From positions 124,001-188,000 of the forward strand of contig NZ_PYNW01000001.1 of assembly GCF_003026105.1 (NCBI RefSeq): DNA of 64,000 nucleotides, in the 5' to 3' direction. The notes beneath the pieces were generated by a model. That model saw only the letters and a list, made by a program, of their open reading frames with translations. It was not told the DNA's origin and ran no database searches. Shown in pieces: positions 43,618-52,898 of this stretch (its first letter is position 1; each line of letters starts with the position of its first letter). Both the position numbers and the translations under genes were made by a program. Origin of the DNA: Photobacterium sp. GB-56. GTDB lineage: Bacteria > Pseudomonadota > Gammaproteobacteria > Enterobacterales > Vibrionaceae.

Positions 43618-44500
43618 GAGCAGAATGTACGATCAAGCAAGCGGTTTACGTCGAATGACTCAGTTAACCTCAACCAAAGTGATTACTGTAACCGGTGGTA
43701 AAGGTGGTGTCGGTAAAACCAATGTTACGCTAAATATGGCGATGTCGATGGCACGTCAAGGTAAGCGGGTCATGGTATTGGATGCTGATCTAGGCCTTGC
43801 GAACGTTGATGTGATGCTAGGACTTCGTGCAGGGCGTAACTTATCTCACGTTTTAGCGGGTATCTGTGAGCTGGAAGATATCATTATTGAAGGCCCATAC
43901 GGGTTAAAAATTATTCCTGCTGCCTCGGGTACTCAAAATATGGCAGAGTTAACACCAGCGCAGCATGCTGGGTTAATTCGTGCTTTTGGTAATTTACAAG
44001 ACGATCTTGATTTTCTACTGGTAGATACCGCTGCAGGTATTTCAGACATGGTGCTTAGTTTTGCTCGCGCTGCGCAAGATGTGCTGGTTGTTGTCTGTGA
44101 TGAACCAACATCAATTACAGATGCTTATGCATTGATTAAAATCTTAAGTCGTGAATATGATGTTCAACGCTTTAAAATTGTTGCCAATATGGTGCGTAGT
44201 TACCGTGAAGGACGCGATCTGTTTACCAAATTGACGCGTGTTACGGAACGATTCTTAGATGCTAATTTAGAGCTCGTGGCATGTATTCCGCTTGATGATA
44301 ATGTTCGCCAAGCCGTTAAACGTCAGAAGATAGTGGTCGAAGCTTTCCCTCGTAGCCCTGCTGCATTGGCGTTGAATTCATTATCAACCAAAGCAATGAC
44401 TTGGCCTATTCCGCATAACCCAGGTGGACATCTTGAGTTTTTTGTTGAGCGTTTATTGATCAAACGTTCTCAGGCCATGGAGGTGCCATACAGTGAATAA
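43610..44500 (+). CDS. flhG: Flagellar number regulator FlhG (FleN)
   Basis: FlhG is a MinD-like ATPase that limits flagellar number by opposing FlhF and restraining FlrA. The ATG at 43610 overlaps the flhF stop and gives 296 residues; ATG 43625 (MYDQASGLRRMTQL) is the alternative. The N-terminal DQASGLRRM helix, which stimulates the FlhF GTPase in homologues, precedes the deviant Walker A GGKGGVGKTN. The LVDTAAGISD motif follows, and a C-terminal amphipathic region is near FFVERLLIKRSQ. The end overlaps fliA by eight bases. Confidence 0.96.
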   Translation: MIESRMYDQASGLRRMTQLTSTKVITVTGGKGGVGKTNVTLNMAMSMARQGKRVMVLDADLGLANVDVMLGLRAGRNLSHVLAGICELEDIIIEGPYGLKIIPAASGTQNMAELTPAQHAGLIRAFGNLQDDLDFLLVDTAAGISDMVLSFARAAQDVLVVVCDEPTSITDAYALIKILSREYDVQRFKIVANMVRSYREGRDLFTKLTRVTERFLDANLELVACIPLDDNVRQAVKRQKIVVEAFPRSPAALALNSLSTKAMTWPIPHNPGGHLEFFVERLLIKRSQAMEVPYSE

Positions 44501-45215
44501 AGCGATGGCTTATGGTCAATATCAGCAGAGTCCACAAGCATTTATCGAACGATACTCATCGTTAGTTAAACGCATTGCTCATCACTTAATGGTTCGTTTA
44601 CCGCCGAGTGTCTTAGTGGAAGATTTAATTCAAGCAGGCATGATAGGTTTACTTGAAGCGCAACAAAATTATGATCCTACGAAAGGGGCAAGCTTTGAAA
44701 CGTTTGCTGGAATTCGTATTCGTGGGGCAATGCTTGATGATATTCGTCGTGGTGATTGGGTCCCTCGTTCAGTATATAAAAATAGCCGAAAGATAAGTGA
44801 AGCAATATCTCACCTTGAAAATGAATTAGGACGCGATCCTAATGACCAAGAAATTGCGCAATATCTCGATATGCCGTTAGAACAGTACCATCAAGCACTA
44901 AATGATGTTAATTGTGGACGCTTAGTCGGTATTAGTGATCTTGGAGTGGCAGAAGATACCGTCGCTAATGAAGAAAGTATCGGTGAAAACACACCCTTTC
45001 AAGGTGTTGTTGATGATAACTTTCGTGCGTCATTGGCTGAAGCGATAAAAACCCTCCCAGAACGAGAGGCGTTAGTGTTATCACTTTATTACGACGAAGA
45101 GCTTAATTTAAAAGAAATTGGTGCGGTAATCGGTGTTAGTGAATCACGAATTTGTCAGATACACAGCCAAGCAATGCAGCGATTACGTGCAAAATTAACA
45201 GCATGGACTGCTTAA
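44493..45215 (+). CDS. fliA: Flagellar sigma factor FliA (sigma-28)
   Basis: FliA directs RNA polymerase to late flagellar promoters, such as those of flgM and the flagellin gene in this window, and is held by FlgM until hook completion. The 240-residue protein has region 2 ([59 protein letters not shown]) and region 4 ([48 protein letters not shown]). It overlaps flhG by eight bases and precedes cheY. Confidence 0.97.
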   Translation: MNKAMAYGQYQQSPQAFIERYSSLVKRIAHHLMVRLPPSVLVEDLIQAGMIGLLEAQQNYDPTKGASFETFAGIRIRGAMLDDIRRGDWVPRSVYKNSRKISEAISHLENELGRDPNDQEIAQYLDMPLEQYHQALNDVNCGRLVGISDLGVAEDTVANEESIGENTPFQGVVDDNFRASLAEAIKTLPEREALVLSLYYDEELNLKEIGAVIGVSESRICQIHSQAMQRLRAKLTAWTA

Positions 45216-45267
45216 TAATTATTTATTTTTAGAACTAGAAGAACACTGGCTCTCAGTGGAGGCAAAC

Positions 45268-45651
45268 TTGAATAAAAACATGAAAATTCTCATTGTTGAT
45301 GACTTCTCAACAATGCGCCGTATTGTTAAAAACCTGCTTCGTGATTTGGGTTTTAACAACACCTTAGAAGCAGATGATGGATTAACCGCTTTACCAATGC
45401 TTAAAAAGGGTGATTTCGACTTCGTTGTAACGGATTGGAATATGCCAGGAATGCAAGGTATTGATTTACTTCGTCATATTCGTTCTGATGAACAATTGAA
45501 GCACTTGCCTGTATTGATGATCACTGCTGAAGCAAAGCGTGAGCAGATCATTGAAGCGGCACAAGCAGGTGTTAATGGTTATATCGTTAAACCATTTACC
45601 GCAGCAACGTTGAAAGAAAAATTGGATAAAATTTTCGAACGTTTGCAGTAA
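45268..45651 (+). CDS. cheY: Chemotaxis response regulator CheY
   Basis: CheY-P binds FliM and changes the direction of motor rotation. The start is TTG 45268, six bases after GTGGAGG ([20 protein letters not shown]); ATG 45280 is 18 bases from that site. The 127-residue receiver has the acidic pair DD (11-12), phospho-acceptor Asp56 ([10 protein letters not shown]), the conserved Thr in MITAEA and Lys in YIVKPFT. It closely matches the flagellum-controlling CheY3 of Vibrio as I recall it. Confidence 0.97.
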   Translation: MNKNMKILIVDDFSTMRRIVKNLLRDLGFNNTLEADDGLTALPMLKKGDFDFVVTDWNMPGMQGIDLLRHIRSDEQLKHLPVLMITAEAKREQIIEAAQAGVNGYIVKPFTAATLKEKLDKIFERLQ

Positions 45652-45699
45652 CGATTACTAACAATAACCATCAGTAGTGCATAAGGACGATAAAGAAGC

Positions 45700-46419
45700 A
45701 TGATTTCACTTGAACAGGCAAAACAGCTTGTCAGCTTGCTAGAAAATGGACAACAAGCTGAAGCCAATTCGCTTGTACAAACATTAGTTGCCGATAGCCA
45801 TGAACCAATGTTTGCAGAGGTGGGTAAAATTACTCGCCAGTTGCATGATTCTTTAATTAATTTTCGCCTTGACCCTCGGGTTAATGATTTAGCGAAAACT
45901 GATATTCCTGATGCTCGTGAACGATTGCTTTATGTTATCGATAAAACGGAGCAAGCCGCAAATAAAACGATGGACGCAGTTGAAAGCACGCTACCTATTG
46001 CGGATAAACTGCATAACACGTTATTGCAAGTGCATCCTCAGTGGCAGCGTTTAATGGCAGGTAAGATTGGTCTTACTGAATTTAAAACATTGTGTCACGA
46101 TATTGATTTATTGCTTGTTCAAATTGAAGGTGATAGCAGCACACTGCGTACCCACCTTACCGATATCCTTATGGCTCAGGACTACCAAGATCTCACTGGA
46201 CAAATCATTCGACGTGTCATTGAGTTAGTTCATGAAGTTGAAGATAGGTTAGTTGAAATTCTTAAAGCTTTTGGCATGGAACAAGACGCGAATACTGTGA
46301 TTGATGATAAAAAAGACGCCTTAAAGCCTGAAGGGCCAATCATCAATCCAGAGCAACGTAATGATGTTGTTGAATCACAAGATGATGTTGATGATTTACT
46401 TTCGAGTCTTGGATTTTAG
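45700..46419 (+). CDS. cheZ: CheY phosphatase CheZ
   Basis: CheZ dephosphorylates CheY-P. The 239-residue protein is helical. The active-site helix contains MAQDYQDLTGQIIRRVIELVHEVEDRLVEILK, with the catalytic Asp/Gln (DYQDLTGQ) near residues 160-170. The C-terminal CheY-binding peptide is DDVDDLLSSLGF. Its first residues MISLEQAKQLVSLLENGQQAEAN are family-typical. cheA starts nine bases downstream. Confidence 0.95.
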   Translation: MISLEQAKQLVSLLENGQQAEANSLVQTLVADSHEPMFAEVGKITRQLHDSLINFRLDPRVNDLAKTDIPDARERLLYVIDKTEQAANKTMDAVESTLPIADKLHNTLLQVHPQWQRLMAGKIGLTEFKTLCHDIDLLLVQIEGDSSTLRTHLTDILMAQDYQDLTGQIIRRVIELVHEVEDRLVEILKAFGMEQDANTVIDDKKDALKPEGPIINPEQRNDVVESQDDVDDLLSSLGF

Positions 46420-46428
46420 GGGAAATTT

Positions 46429-48657
46429 ATGAGCTTTGATTTAGACGAAGATATCCTGCAGGACTTTTTAATAGAAGCAGGCGAAATTCTTGAATTGCTT
46501 TCTGAACAATTGGTAGAGCTTGAACGAAGCCCCGATGATTCTGAGTTATTGAATGCTATTTTCCGTGGTTTTCATACGGTAAAAGGTGGCGCAGGATTTC
46601 TTTCTTTAACCGAACTGGTTGATGCTTGTCACGGTGCAGAAAACGTTTTTGACTTGCTGCGAACAGGCAAGCGTAGCGTAACATCTGAGTTGATGGATGT
46701 GATTTTAGAAGCGCTTGACTGTATTAATGTGATGTTTGAACAAGTGAAAGAACATCAGCCTCTTGATCGTGCTGATCAACGTTTATTAGATGCCTTACAT
46801 TATTACAGCCAGCCTGCAACAGCAGATGAACTCGCTCCTATTTCTAAGCCCGTTGAAGCGCCATCGGTTGATGTTATTGCAGAGGTGACACCAGAACCCG
46901 CGAGTACGTCAAGTAGTGAGAATGTTACCACTGGTGACAGTGTTGATGACATGACTCAAGATGAGTTTGATCGTTTACTTGATGAACTTCATGGTACTGG
47001 ACAAAGCCCATCCAAGCCAACGGCACCAGAGCCAACTGCGCAAAATAATGTAGAAGCACAATTAAATTTTGATAGCGGTGATATTACTGATGATGAATTC
47101 GAACGTTTGTTAGACGAACTACACGGTTCTGGCAAAGGGCCGGGAAATAGTGATACGCCTGCGGCAAGTGTTACAACACCATCATCGTCAGTAACCCTAT
47201 CATCTACCGTGCCAGAAGATACTGGTGCCGGTGATAGTGATGACTTGATGACAGATGATGAATTTGAACGTCTGCTTGATGAATTACATGGTGCAGGTAA
47301 AAGCCCATCTTTAGAAGAACAAGCGTCTGCTGCACAATCTACAGCGAATGATTTAACCGAAGTTGAAGCTGCTGTTAGTTCGACTCAATCAACAGCAATG
47401 GTCACTCCACCTGCTTCTGCGGCACATCAACCGCCAGTAGAGCGCTCAGCGAAACCTGTTGCGGTCAAAGAGAAGTCAAAACCACAAGCGGATGCGACAG
47501 TGCGTGTTGATACTTCAACCCTTGATACCATTATGAATATGGTCGGAGAGTTGGTTTTAGTACGAAATCGTTTAGTTAGTCTTGGTTTAAACACCAATGA
47601 TGAAGAAATGTCGAAAGCGGTCTCAAATCTTGATGTTGTAACGGCAGATCTTCAAGGCGCTGTGATGAAAACTCGCATGCAACCAATCAAGAAAGTATTT
47701 GGTCGTTTTCCTCGTGTTGTACGTGATTTAGCGCGTAGCTTAAAGAAAGAAATCGTACTGGAAATGCGCGGTGAGGAAACAGATTTAGATAAAAACTTAG
47801 TGGAAGCTCTTGCTGATCCTCTGGTTCACTTAGTACGAAATTCTGTAGATCATGGTATTGAAATGCCGGATGTTCGTGAGCAGGTAGGTAAGCCTCGTAC
47901 GGGAACTGTCTTATTATCAGCATCACAAGAAGGCGATCATATTCTACTTACCATCGAAGATGATGGTGGCGGTATGGATGCAGAAAAGCTCCGCAGCATT
48001 GCTGTTGAACGCGGTGTGATGGATGCAGATGCCGCTTCTCGTATCACTGACAATGAAGCGTATAATCTCATTTTTGCCCCTGGCTTCTCGACCAAAAAAG
48101 AAATCTCTGATATTTCTGGTCGTGGTGTAGGAATGGATGTTGTAAAAACAGGGATTAATCAGCTTAATGGTTCAATTCATATTGATTCAGTGCTAGGTAA
48201 AGGCACTCGAATTGACATTAAAGTACCGTTAACGTTGGCTATTTTACCGACATTAATGGTAGGTGTTGGTGAACAACCATTTGCATTGCCATTAGCGAGT
48301 GTGAATGAAATATTCCACCTTGATTTGAATAAAACCAATACTGTTGATGGTCAGTTAACAATTATTGTTCGTGATAAAGCGATACCCCTGTTTTATCTAC
48401 AAGATTGGTTGTCAAATATGACTGGCGGTACGAATAAAGATCGTGGCCATGGTCATGTCGTTATTGTTCAAATTGGCCATCAGCGAATTGGTTTTGTGGT
48501 TGATACCTTAATTGGTCAAGAAGAAGTCGTGATAAAACCACTAGATAGCTTACTTCAAGGTACGCCAGGTATGGCAGGTGCAACTATTACCAGTGATGGT
48601 CATATTGCATTAATTCTTGATGTGCCAAGCTTATTAAAACACTACGCTGGTCATTAA
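46429..48657 (+). CDS. cheA: Chemotaxis histidine kinase CheA
   Basis: CheA phosphorylates CheY and CheB in response to receptor arrays. The 742-residue protein has an HPt domain with the phospho-acceptor His49 (FHTVKGGAGFLS). A long linker (about 130-350) carries three DEFERLLDELHG-like motifs. The dimerisation domain is at about 355-420, and the ATPase domain has HLVRNSVDHG (467-476), DDGGGMD (511-517) and GRGVGMD (564-570). The CheW-like domain is at about 600-740. I see no typical CheY-binding P2 domain. In Vibrio the linker region includes the segment used by ParP for polar localisation. Confidence 0.97.
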   Translation: MSFDLDEDILQDFLIEAGEILELLSEQLVELERSPDDSELLNAIFRGFHTVKGGAGFLSLTELVDACHGAENVFDLLRTGKRSVTSELMDVILEALDCINVMFEQVKEHQPLDRADQRLLDALHYYSQPATADELAPISKPVEAPSVDVIAEVTPEPASTSSSENVTTGDSVDDMTQDEFDRLLDELHGTGQSPSKPTAPEPTAQNNVEAQLNFDSGDITDDEFERLLDELHGSGKGPGNSDTPAASVTTPSSSVTLSSTVPEDTGAGDSDDLMTDDEFERLLDELHGAGKSPSLEEQASAAQSTANDLTEVEAAVSSTQSTAMVTPPASAAHQPPVERSAKPVAVKEKSKPQADATVRVDTSTLDTIMNMVGELVLVRNRLVSLGLNTNDEEMSKAVSNLDVVTADLQGAVMKTRMQPIKKVFGRFPRVVRDLARSLKKEIVLEMRGEETDLDKNLVEALADPLVHLVRNSVDHGIEMPDVREQVGKPRTGTVLLSASQEGDHILLTIEDDGGGMDAEKLRSIAVERGVMDADAASRITDNEAYNLIFAPGFSTKKEISDISGRGVGMDVVKTGINQLNGSIHIDSVLGKGTRIDIKVPLTLAILPTLMVGVGEQPFALPLASVNEIFHLDLNKTNTVDGQLTIIVRDKAIPLFYLQDWLSNMTGGTNKDRGHGHVVIVQIGHQRIGFVVDTLIGQEEVVIKPLDSLLQGTPGMAGATITSDGHIALILDVPSLLKHYAGH
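46945..47292 (+). repeat. Triplicated motif in the CheA linker
   Basis: Three copies are at residues 173-188 (QDEFDRLLDELHG), 218-233 (DDEFERLLDELHG) and 271-288 (DDEFERLLDELHG), each followed by G/S-G-K/Q-x-P. The spacers (about 29 and 37 residues) are Ser/Thr/Ala/Pro-rich and unconserved, so selection is on the motif itself. Confidence 0.9.
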
Positions 48658-48682
48658 TTAGCACGACAAATAATAATAAAAG

Positions 48683-48705
48683 AGGGGGGCGATGACCCCC
48701 TTTGT
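48683..48705 (+). terminator. GC-rich hairpin between cheA and cheB
   Basis: GGGGG at 48685-48689 and CCCCC at 48696-48700 flank a 6-base loop, followed by TTTG. The short T-run suggests partial termination or RNA-end protection rather than a full stop inside the operon. Confidence 0.45.
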
Positions 48706-48733
48706 TTAAGCGTTTCAACGGGATGAAAGTAAC

Positions 48734-49900
48734 ATGGCAGTTAAAGTATTAGTAGTTGATGACTCAAGTTTTTTCCGTCGAAGAGTAAGTGAAATAATTA
48801 ATGCTGATAGTCGGTTGGAAGTTGTTGGCAATGCCGTTAATGGCAAAGAAGCGGTAGAGTTAACCCAAAAACTGCAACCTGACGTGATCACAATGGACAT
48901 CGAAATGCCCGTAATGGATGGTATTACAGCCGTTCGCGAGATCATGAAAGTGTCACCAACTCCGATCTTAATGTTTTCTTCGTTAACTCATGATGGTGCC
49001 AAGGCGACGCTTGATGCCCTTGATGCTGGTGCATTAGATTTCTTGCCAAAGAAATTTGAAGATATTGCGCGTAATCGTGATGAAGCCGTTGAACTGCTTC
49101 AAAAACGTGTTGCAGAGCTTGCACGTAAACGTATTTTTATGCGCCGAAGTGCGACGACGCGTTCAACATCTCTTCCTTCTTCGCCATTAACAAGCACTCA
49201 TACATCGACGACGAAACCAACGCTAACGTCACGCTTGCAGGCTGAACCTTCATCTGTTTCATCTTCAAGAGCTGCGCGTGCATCTGTTGTCAAACCCGCA
49301 TTACGTTTTAAAGCGTCAGGAAAAAAATACCAGATTGTTGCAATTGGCACATCCACGGGTGGCCCTGTCGCATTACAAAAAATATTGACTCAGCTACCTG
49401 CTAATTTTCCCTATCCGATAGTGCTTATTCAGCACATGCCTGCGACATTTACCGCCGCTTTTGCTGCACGATTAGATCAGCTGTGCAAAATTGGAGTGAA
49501 AGAAGCGGAAAATGGGGATATGTTGAAAGCGGGTATGGCGTATCTTGCTCCAGGCGGTAAACAAATGATGCTTGATGGTCGACCTGGCGCATCAAGATTA
49601 CGTATTATTGATAGCGGTGAGCGCATGAATTATAAACCATGTGTTGATGTAACATTTGGTTCTGCGGCTAAAGTTTATCAAGACAAAGTCCTATCAATGG
49701 TATTAACCGGTATGGGCGCTGATGGTCGAGATGGCGCAAGAATGCTAAAAAATAGTGGTTCAACTATTTGGGCGCAGGATGAAGACAGTTGTGTGGTATA
49801 CGGTATGCCTCAAGCCGTTGCTAAAGCGGGTATATCAAGCCACGACTTACCTTTAGATCGTATTGCTGAATGTATGTTAATAGAACTAGGTTTACAGTGA
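48734..49900 (+). CDS. cheB: Chemotaxis methylesterase CheB
   Basis: CheB demethylates (and deamidates) receptors when phosphorylated. The 388-residue protein has a receiver with DDSS near residues 9-12 and phospho-acceptor Asp55 ([13 protein letters not shown]). The linker (about 135-200) is Ser/Thr/Arg-rich. The methylesterase domain has the catalytic Ser in [10 protein letters not shown], His in IQHMPA and Asp in GMGADGRDG. It lies in operon with cheA and parC. Confidence 0.96.
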   Translation: MAVKVLVVDDSSFFRRRVSEIINADSRLEVVGNAVNGKEAVELTQKLQPDVITMDIEMPVMDGITAVREIMKVSPTPILMFSSLTHDGAKATLDALDAGALDFLPKKFEDIARNRDEAVELLQKRVAELARKRIFMRRSATTRSTSLPSSPLTSTHTSTTKPTLTSRLQAEPSSVSSSRAARASVVKPALRFKASGKKYQIVAIGTSTGGPVALQKILTQLPANFPYPIVLIQHMPATFTAAFAARLDQLCKIGVKEAENGDMLKAGMAYLAPGGKQMMLDGRPGASRLRIIDSGERMNYKPCVDVTFGSAAKVYQDKVLSMVLTGMGADGRDGARMLKNSGSTIWAQDEDSCVVYGMPQAVAKAGISSHDLPLDRIAECMLIELGLQ

Positions 49901-49910
49901 GGATCAAGGG

Positions 49911-50690
49911 GTGATTGTTTGGAGTATTGCTAATCAAAAAGGTGGGGTGGGGAAAACCACAACCACAATTACATTAGCCGGATTGCTGAGTGAGCAAAAT
50001 AAACGTGTTTTATTAGTTGATACCGACCCACACGCATCGTTAACAACGTATTTAAACTTTGATTCAGAGCAAGTACCCGCGAGTTTATTTGATTTGTTTC
50101 AATTACCCGTAGTGAATAAAGTCAGTGTAAAACCACTTATTCTTAAAACAGCATTTAATAATATTGATATTATTCCTGCCCATATGTCACTGGCAACACT
50201 TGATCGTGTAATGGGAAATCGCAGTGGTATGGGGTTAGTGTTAAAAAAAGCGCTGCATAGTTTAGTTGATGACTATGATTACGTACTGATAGATTGCCCA
50301 CCGATTTTGGGGGTGATGATGGTCAATGCATTGGCGGCGAGCGATCGCATTCTTATACCAGTACAAACCGAGTTTTTAGCCATGAAAGGCTTGGAAAGAA
50401 TGATGAGGACGTTACAAATTATGCAGCGTTCTAAGCCGTCTGGTTTTAATGTCACGATTGTTCCAACTATGTACGATAAACGAACACGCGCATCACTCCA
50501 AACGTTGCAAGAACTCAAGGCTCGTTTCCCTGAACAAGTTTGGGCGTCTGCGGTACCTATTGATACAAAGTTCCGTGATGCCAGTATTAAACATATGCCA
50601 CCATCATTATATGCCCGAAACTGTCGTGGTGTGTTTGCTTACAAAACGTTATTAAAATATGTAGAACGGTTAGACAATCATGCAAAGTAA
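49911..50690 (+). CDS. parC: ParA-like ATPase ParC
   Basis: In Vibrio, ParC is a ParA/MinD-type ATPase that places chemotaxis arrays at the cell pole. It is unrelated to topoisomerase ParC. The gene starts with GTG. The 259-residue protein has the deviant Walker A IANQKGGVGKTTTTITLAGLL (about 6-26), LLVDTDPHASLT and the YVLIDCPPILGVM motif. It overlaps parP by 11 bases, which supports a joint function. Confidence 0.93.
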   Translation: MIVWSIANQKGGVGKTTTTITLAGLLSEQNKRVLLVDTDPHASLTTYLNFDSEQVPASLFDLFQLPVVNKVSVKPLILKTAFNNIDIIPAHMSLATLDRVMGNRSGMGLVLKKALHSLVDDYDYVLIDCPPILGVMMVNALAASDRILIPVQTEFLAMKGLERMMRTLQIMQRSKPSGFNVTIVPTMYDKRTRASLQTLQELKARFPEQVWASAVPIDTKFRDASIKHMPPSLYARNCRGVFAYKTLLKYVERLDNHAK

Positions 50691-51630
50691 GCCACTTTCA
50701 AGTGATCAAGCCCTAGATGATTATTTTTTTGATTTATTAGAAGAATCAAATGAAGTTGCTGTACCTGCGGAGATTAAAGATCCCATTTTAGATGTCGATA
50801 AACCAAGTATTGAAAATGTTGAAGTCGCGTCTACGTTACTTCAACCTAAGTTAAATGTATTAAAGCCACAGCCTTATGTTGCTGTTGATTATGCAGAGCC
50901 GTCAAATCGACAAGATATAGCACGACTATTGAGTCAAGTTGATGAAAATTATGTTGATGATATTCAAGAAAATGTTATACAAACTGCAAATCCACAACAA
51001 ATTTTTTCAGAAACAGAATACGTCATACCAGAGCAACTAACTTCTATTAAAGAAGCTGAACCTAGGTGTACGAGTACTGAAAATATAGCGGAAGATACCG
51101 TTGAAACGGAGGTTATCAAAACCGCTGAAATTGCTGAAGATGCAGGGTTAATTCCGCCAGAGCAGTGGACACATCATGGGATGGAACAAGCGTTTCAAGC
51201 GCTATTTTTTGAAGTTAATGGTGTGACATTTGCTGTTGCGCTCACGCAATTGGGTGGTATTCATCAACTTGGCGAGCTTAACCGTTTACTTGGGCGTCCT
51301 AATTGGTATTTGGGTCTACAGTCAACACGCGAGCAAAAGTTAGATGTAGTTGATACTGCACGTTGGGTAATGCCAGAGAAGCTAGTTGGTGATGAGTATC
51401 GTGATAATTATCGTTATATTGTGATGCTTGGCGATAGCCAATGGGGGCTAGCTAGCGATAAACTGCATGGCACCAAAATGCTGAATGGCAATGATATTCG
51501 CTGGCGAGAGAAGGCTGGAAAACGCCCTTGGCTTGCGGGTATGGTAAAAGATAAAATGTGTGCACTTATCCATGTCGATGCGTTGATCGCAATGCTAAAC
51601 AATGGATTGGATGTAAATAGTATTGAGTAA
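50680..51630 (+). CDS. parP: Chemotaxis array polar-localisation protein ParP (CheW domain)
   Basis: ParP links ParC to CheA and receptor arrays at the pole in Vibrio. The 316-residue protein has an acidic, poorly conserved N-terminal half (about 1-165). A C-terminal CheW-like domain is at about 175-305 (QALFFEVNGVTFAVALTQLGGIHQLGELNRLLGRPNWYLGL, later KRPWLAGMVKDKMCALIHVDALIAML). The motif-bearing linker of CheA encoded upstream is its likely partner. Confidence 0.92.
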   Translation: MQSKPLSSDQALDDYFFDLLEESNEVAVPAEIKDPILDVDKPSIENVEVASTLLQPKLNVLKPQPYVAVDYAEPSNRQDIARLLSQVDENYVDDIQENVIQTANPQQIFSETEYVIPEQLTSIKEAEPRCTSTENIAEDTVETEVIKTAEIAEDAGLIPPEQWTHHGMEQAFQALFFEVNGVTFAVALTQLGGIHQLGELNRLLGRPNWYLGLQSTREQKLDVVDTARWVMPEKLVGDEYRDNYRYIVMLGDSQWGLASDKLHGTKMLNGNDIRWREKAGKRPWLAGMVKDKMCALIHVDALIAMLNNGLDVNSIE

Positions 51631-51654
51631 TACAGGACCTTAAGAGGGAATAGC

Positions 51655-52149
51655 ATGTCACAGGTAAATATCGCTGAGATCCAAAAAGACGGAGCGAATG
51701 ATCAGGTTCTGCAATGGGTGACATTTCAGCTAGAAGATGAGACTTACGGTATAAATGTTATGCAAGTCCGTGAGGTTTTGCGCTATTCAGAAATTGCACC
51801 AGTGCCAGGTGCGCCTGATTATGTGCTCGGTATTATTAATCTTCGCGGCAATGTCGTTACTGTTATCGATACTCGCTCTCGTTTTGGCTTAGCTCCGGGT
51901 GAGATTTCTGACAATACACGTATTGTTATCATTGAAGCAGAAAAACAAGTGATTGGTATTCTTGTCGATAGTGTTGCTGAAGTGGTTTATCTACGTAGTT
52001 CTGAAATTGATAGCACGCCAAGTGTGGGTACCGAAGAGAGTGCGAAGTTTATTCAAGGTGTAAGTAACCGCGAAGGACAATTACTTATCTTAGTTGATCT
52101 TAATAAGCTGCTATCTGATGAAGAGTGGGATGAGATGGCGTACTTGTAA
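51655..52149 (+). CDS. cheW: Chemotaxis adaptor CheW
   Basis: CheW couples receptors to CheA. The 164-residue protein is a single CheW domain: LQWVTFQLEDETYGINVMQVREVLRYSEIAPVPGAPDYVLGIINLRGNVVTVIDTRSRFGL, then LVDSVAEVV and LILVDLNKLLSDEEW. AGAGGGAATAGC precedes the ATG. Its TAA overlaps the next ATG by one base. Confidence 0.97.
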   Translation: MSQVNIAEIQKDGANDQVLQWVTFQLEDETYGINVMQVREVLRYSEIAPVPGAPDYVLGIINLRGNVVTVIDTRSRFGLAPGEISDNTRIVIIEAEKQVIGILVDSVAEVVYLRSSEIDSTPSVGTEESAKFIQGVSNREGQLLILVDLNKLLSDEEWDEMAYL

Positions 52150-52583
52150 TGAATACTATTCTGCTCCAGTGGATACCTACTGTTATTAGTGTATTGGCGG
52201 TTTTAATCTTTACTGTGTTATTGCTTCGCGAGCGTAAAGCGCGACGGAGTTTAGAAACAAAATTTGCCGCTATTGAAACTGTATTGAAAAATGCCCGCTT
52301 ACAAAATGAACGCTTGAATAAAGAGTTCAATGAATTGCGGGCAGGAACAATGGGTATGAGTCACAAACTGGCGGATATGTCACATCAGTTAGAAGTGGTT
52401 GAAGATCGTCAAACAGAGATCATGATGAACGATCCCGAAGGGCGTTTATATAGCCGTGCCAGTAAAATGGTAGAGTTGGGCGCAGATGTACATGAATTGA
52501 TGAATGAGTGTGATTTACCTAAAGCTGAAGCTGAACTTCTGCTTCGCTTACAGCAGACGATGCAAAAACACCGTCGACGTTAA
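52149..52583 (+). CDS. DUF2802 membrane-anchored coiled-coil protein
   Basis: The function is not established. The 144-residue protein has one N-terminal TM segment (WIPTVISVLAVLIFTVLLL, about 7-25). A basic region and coiled coil follow (RKARRSLETKFAAIETVLKNARLQNERLNKEFNELRAG). The C-terminal DUF2802 domain has EDRQTEIMMNDPEGRLYSRASKMVELGADVHELMNECDLPKAEAELLLRLQ and looks like a small helix-turn-helix-like fold. It is conserved behind cheW in Vibrionaceae and Pseudomonas, which suggests a role in chemotaxis or polar organisation. It overlaps cheW by one base and ends the operon. Confidence 0.85.
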   Translation: MNTILLQWIPTVISVLAVLIFTVLLLRERKARRSLETKFAAIETVLKNARLQNERLNKEFNELRAGTMGMSHKLADMSHQLEVVEDRQTEIMMNDPEGRLYSRASKMVELGADVHELMNECDLPKAEAELLLRLQQTMQKHRRR

Positions 52584-52586
52584 TCG

Positions 52587-52895
52587 TTATACTGATATAT
52601 TAATATCTTTAAGCCCCTCCCATCCCGGAGGGGTTTTTCCGTTTAAATACCATGAAAAGGCAATCAGTTCGGCAATAATCAAGTATAACTCCTGTGGGAT
52701 TTCATCACCGACATCAAAGCTATTTAGATATTGTGCCAGAACGGGATCTTGATGTATTAAGCCACCTTGCAGTTTCACTTGTTCAATAATATGTTCAGCT
52801 AATTGCTGGTGGCCTTTGGCTGTAATATAAGGAGACTTGTCACCATCATATTTAAGTGCAACTGCATGCGAGGTTGTTTTATTATCTGTAGTCAT
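52587..52895 (-). CDS. Stand-alone FlhB cytoplasmic-domain-like protein
   Basis: The 102-residue protein corresponds to the part of FlhB after the cleavage site. HAVALKYDGDKSPYITAKGHQQLAEHIIEQ aligns with the SVALRYDPKLDSAPVVIAKGGDHLALKIRE of FlhB at 38265-39395, and QELYLIIAELIAFSWYL with the FlhB C-terminus. It lacks membrane segments and the Asn-Pro of the cleavage motif (TTSH instead). Start ATG 52895, with AAGG eight bases upstream inside the preceding gene; a GTG lies one codon earlier. Small FlhB-like proteins (FlhX type) are known, but their role is unclear. It is coupled to the FliK-like gene. Confidence 0.85.
   Translation of the reverse strand: MTTDNKTTSHAVALKYDGDKSPYITAKGHQQLAEHIIEQVKLQGGLIHQDPVLAQYLNSFDVGDEIPQELYLIIAELIAFSWYLNGKTPPGWEGLKDINISV
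52614..52638 (+). terminator. Terminator of the cheW-DUF2802 operon inside the FlhB-like gene
   Basis: CCCCTCC at 52614-52620, 6-base loop, GGAGGGG at 52627-52633, then five T. It begins 31 bases after the DUF2802 stop and lies wholly within codons (Pro-Pro-Gly-Trp-Glu-Gly) of the convergent FlhB-like gene. Confidence 0.85.
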
Positions 52896-52898
52896 CAC

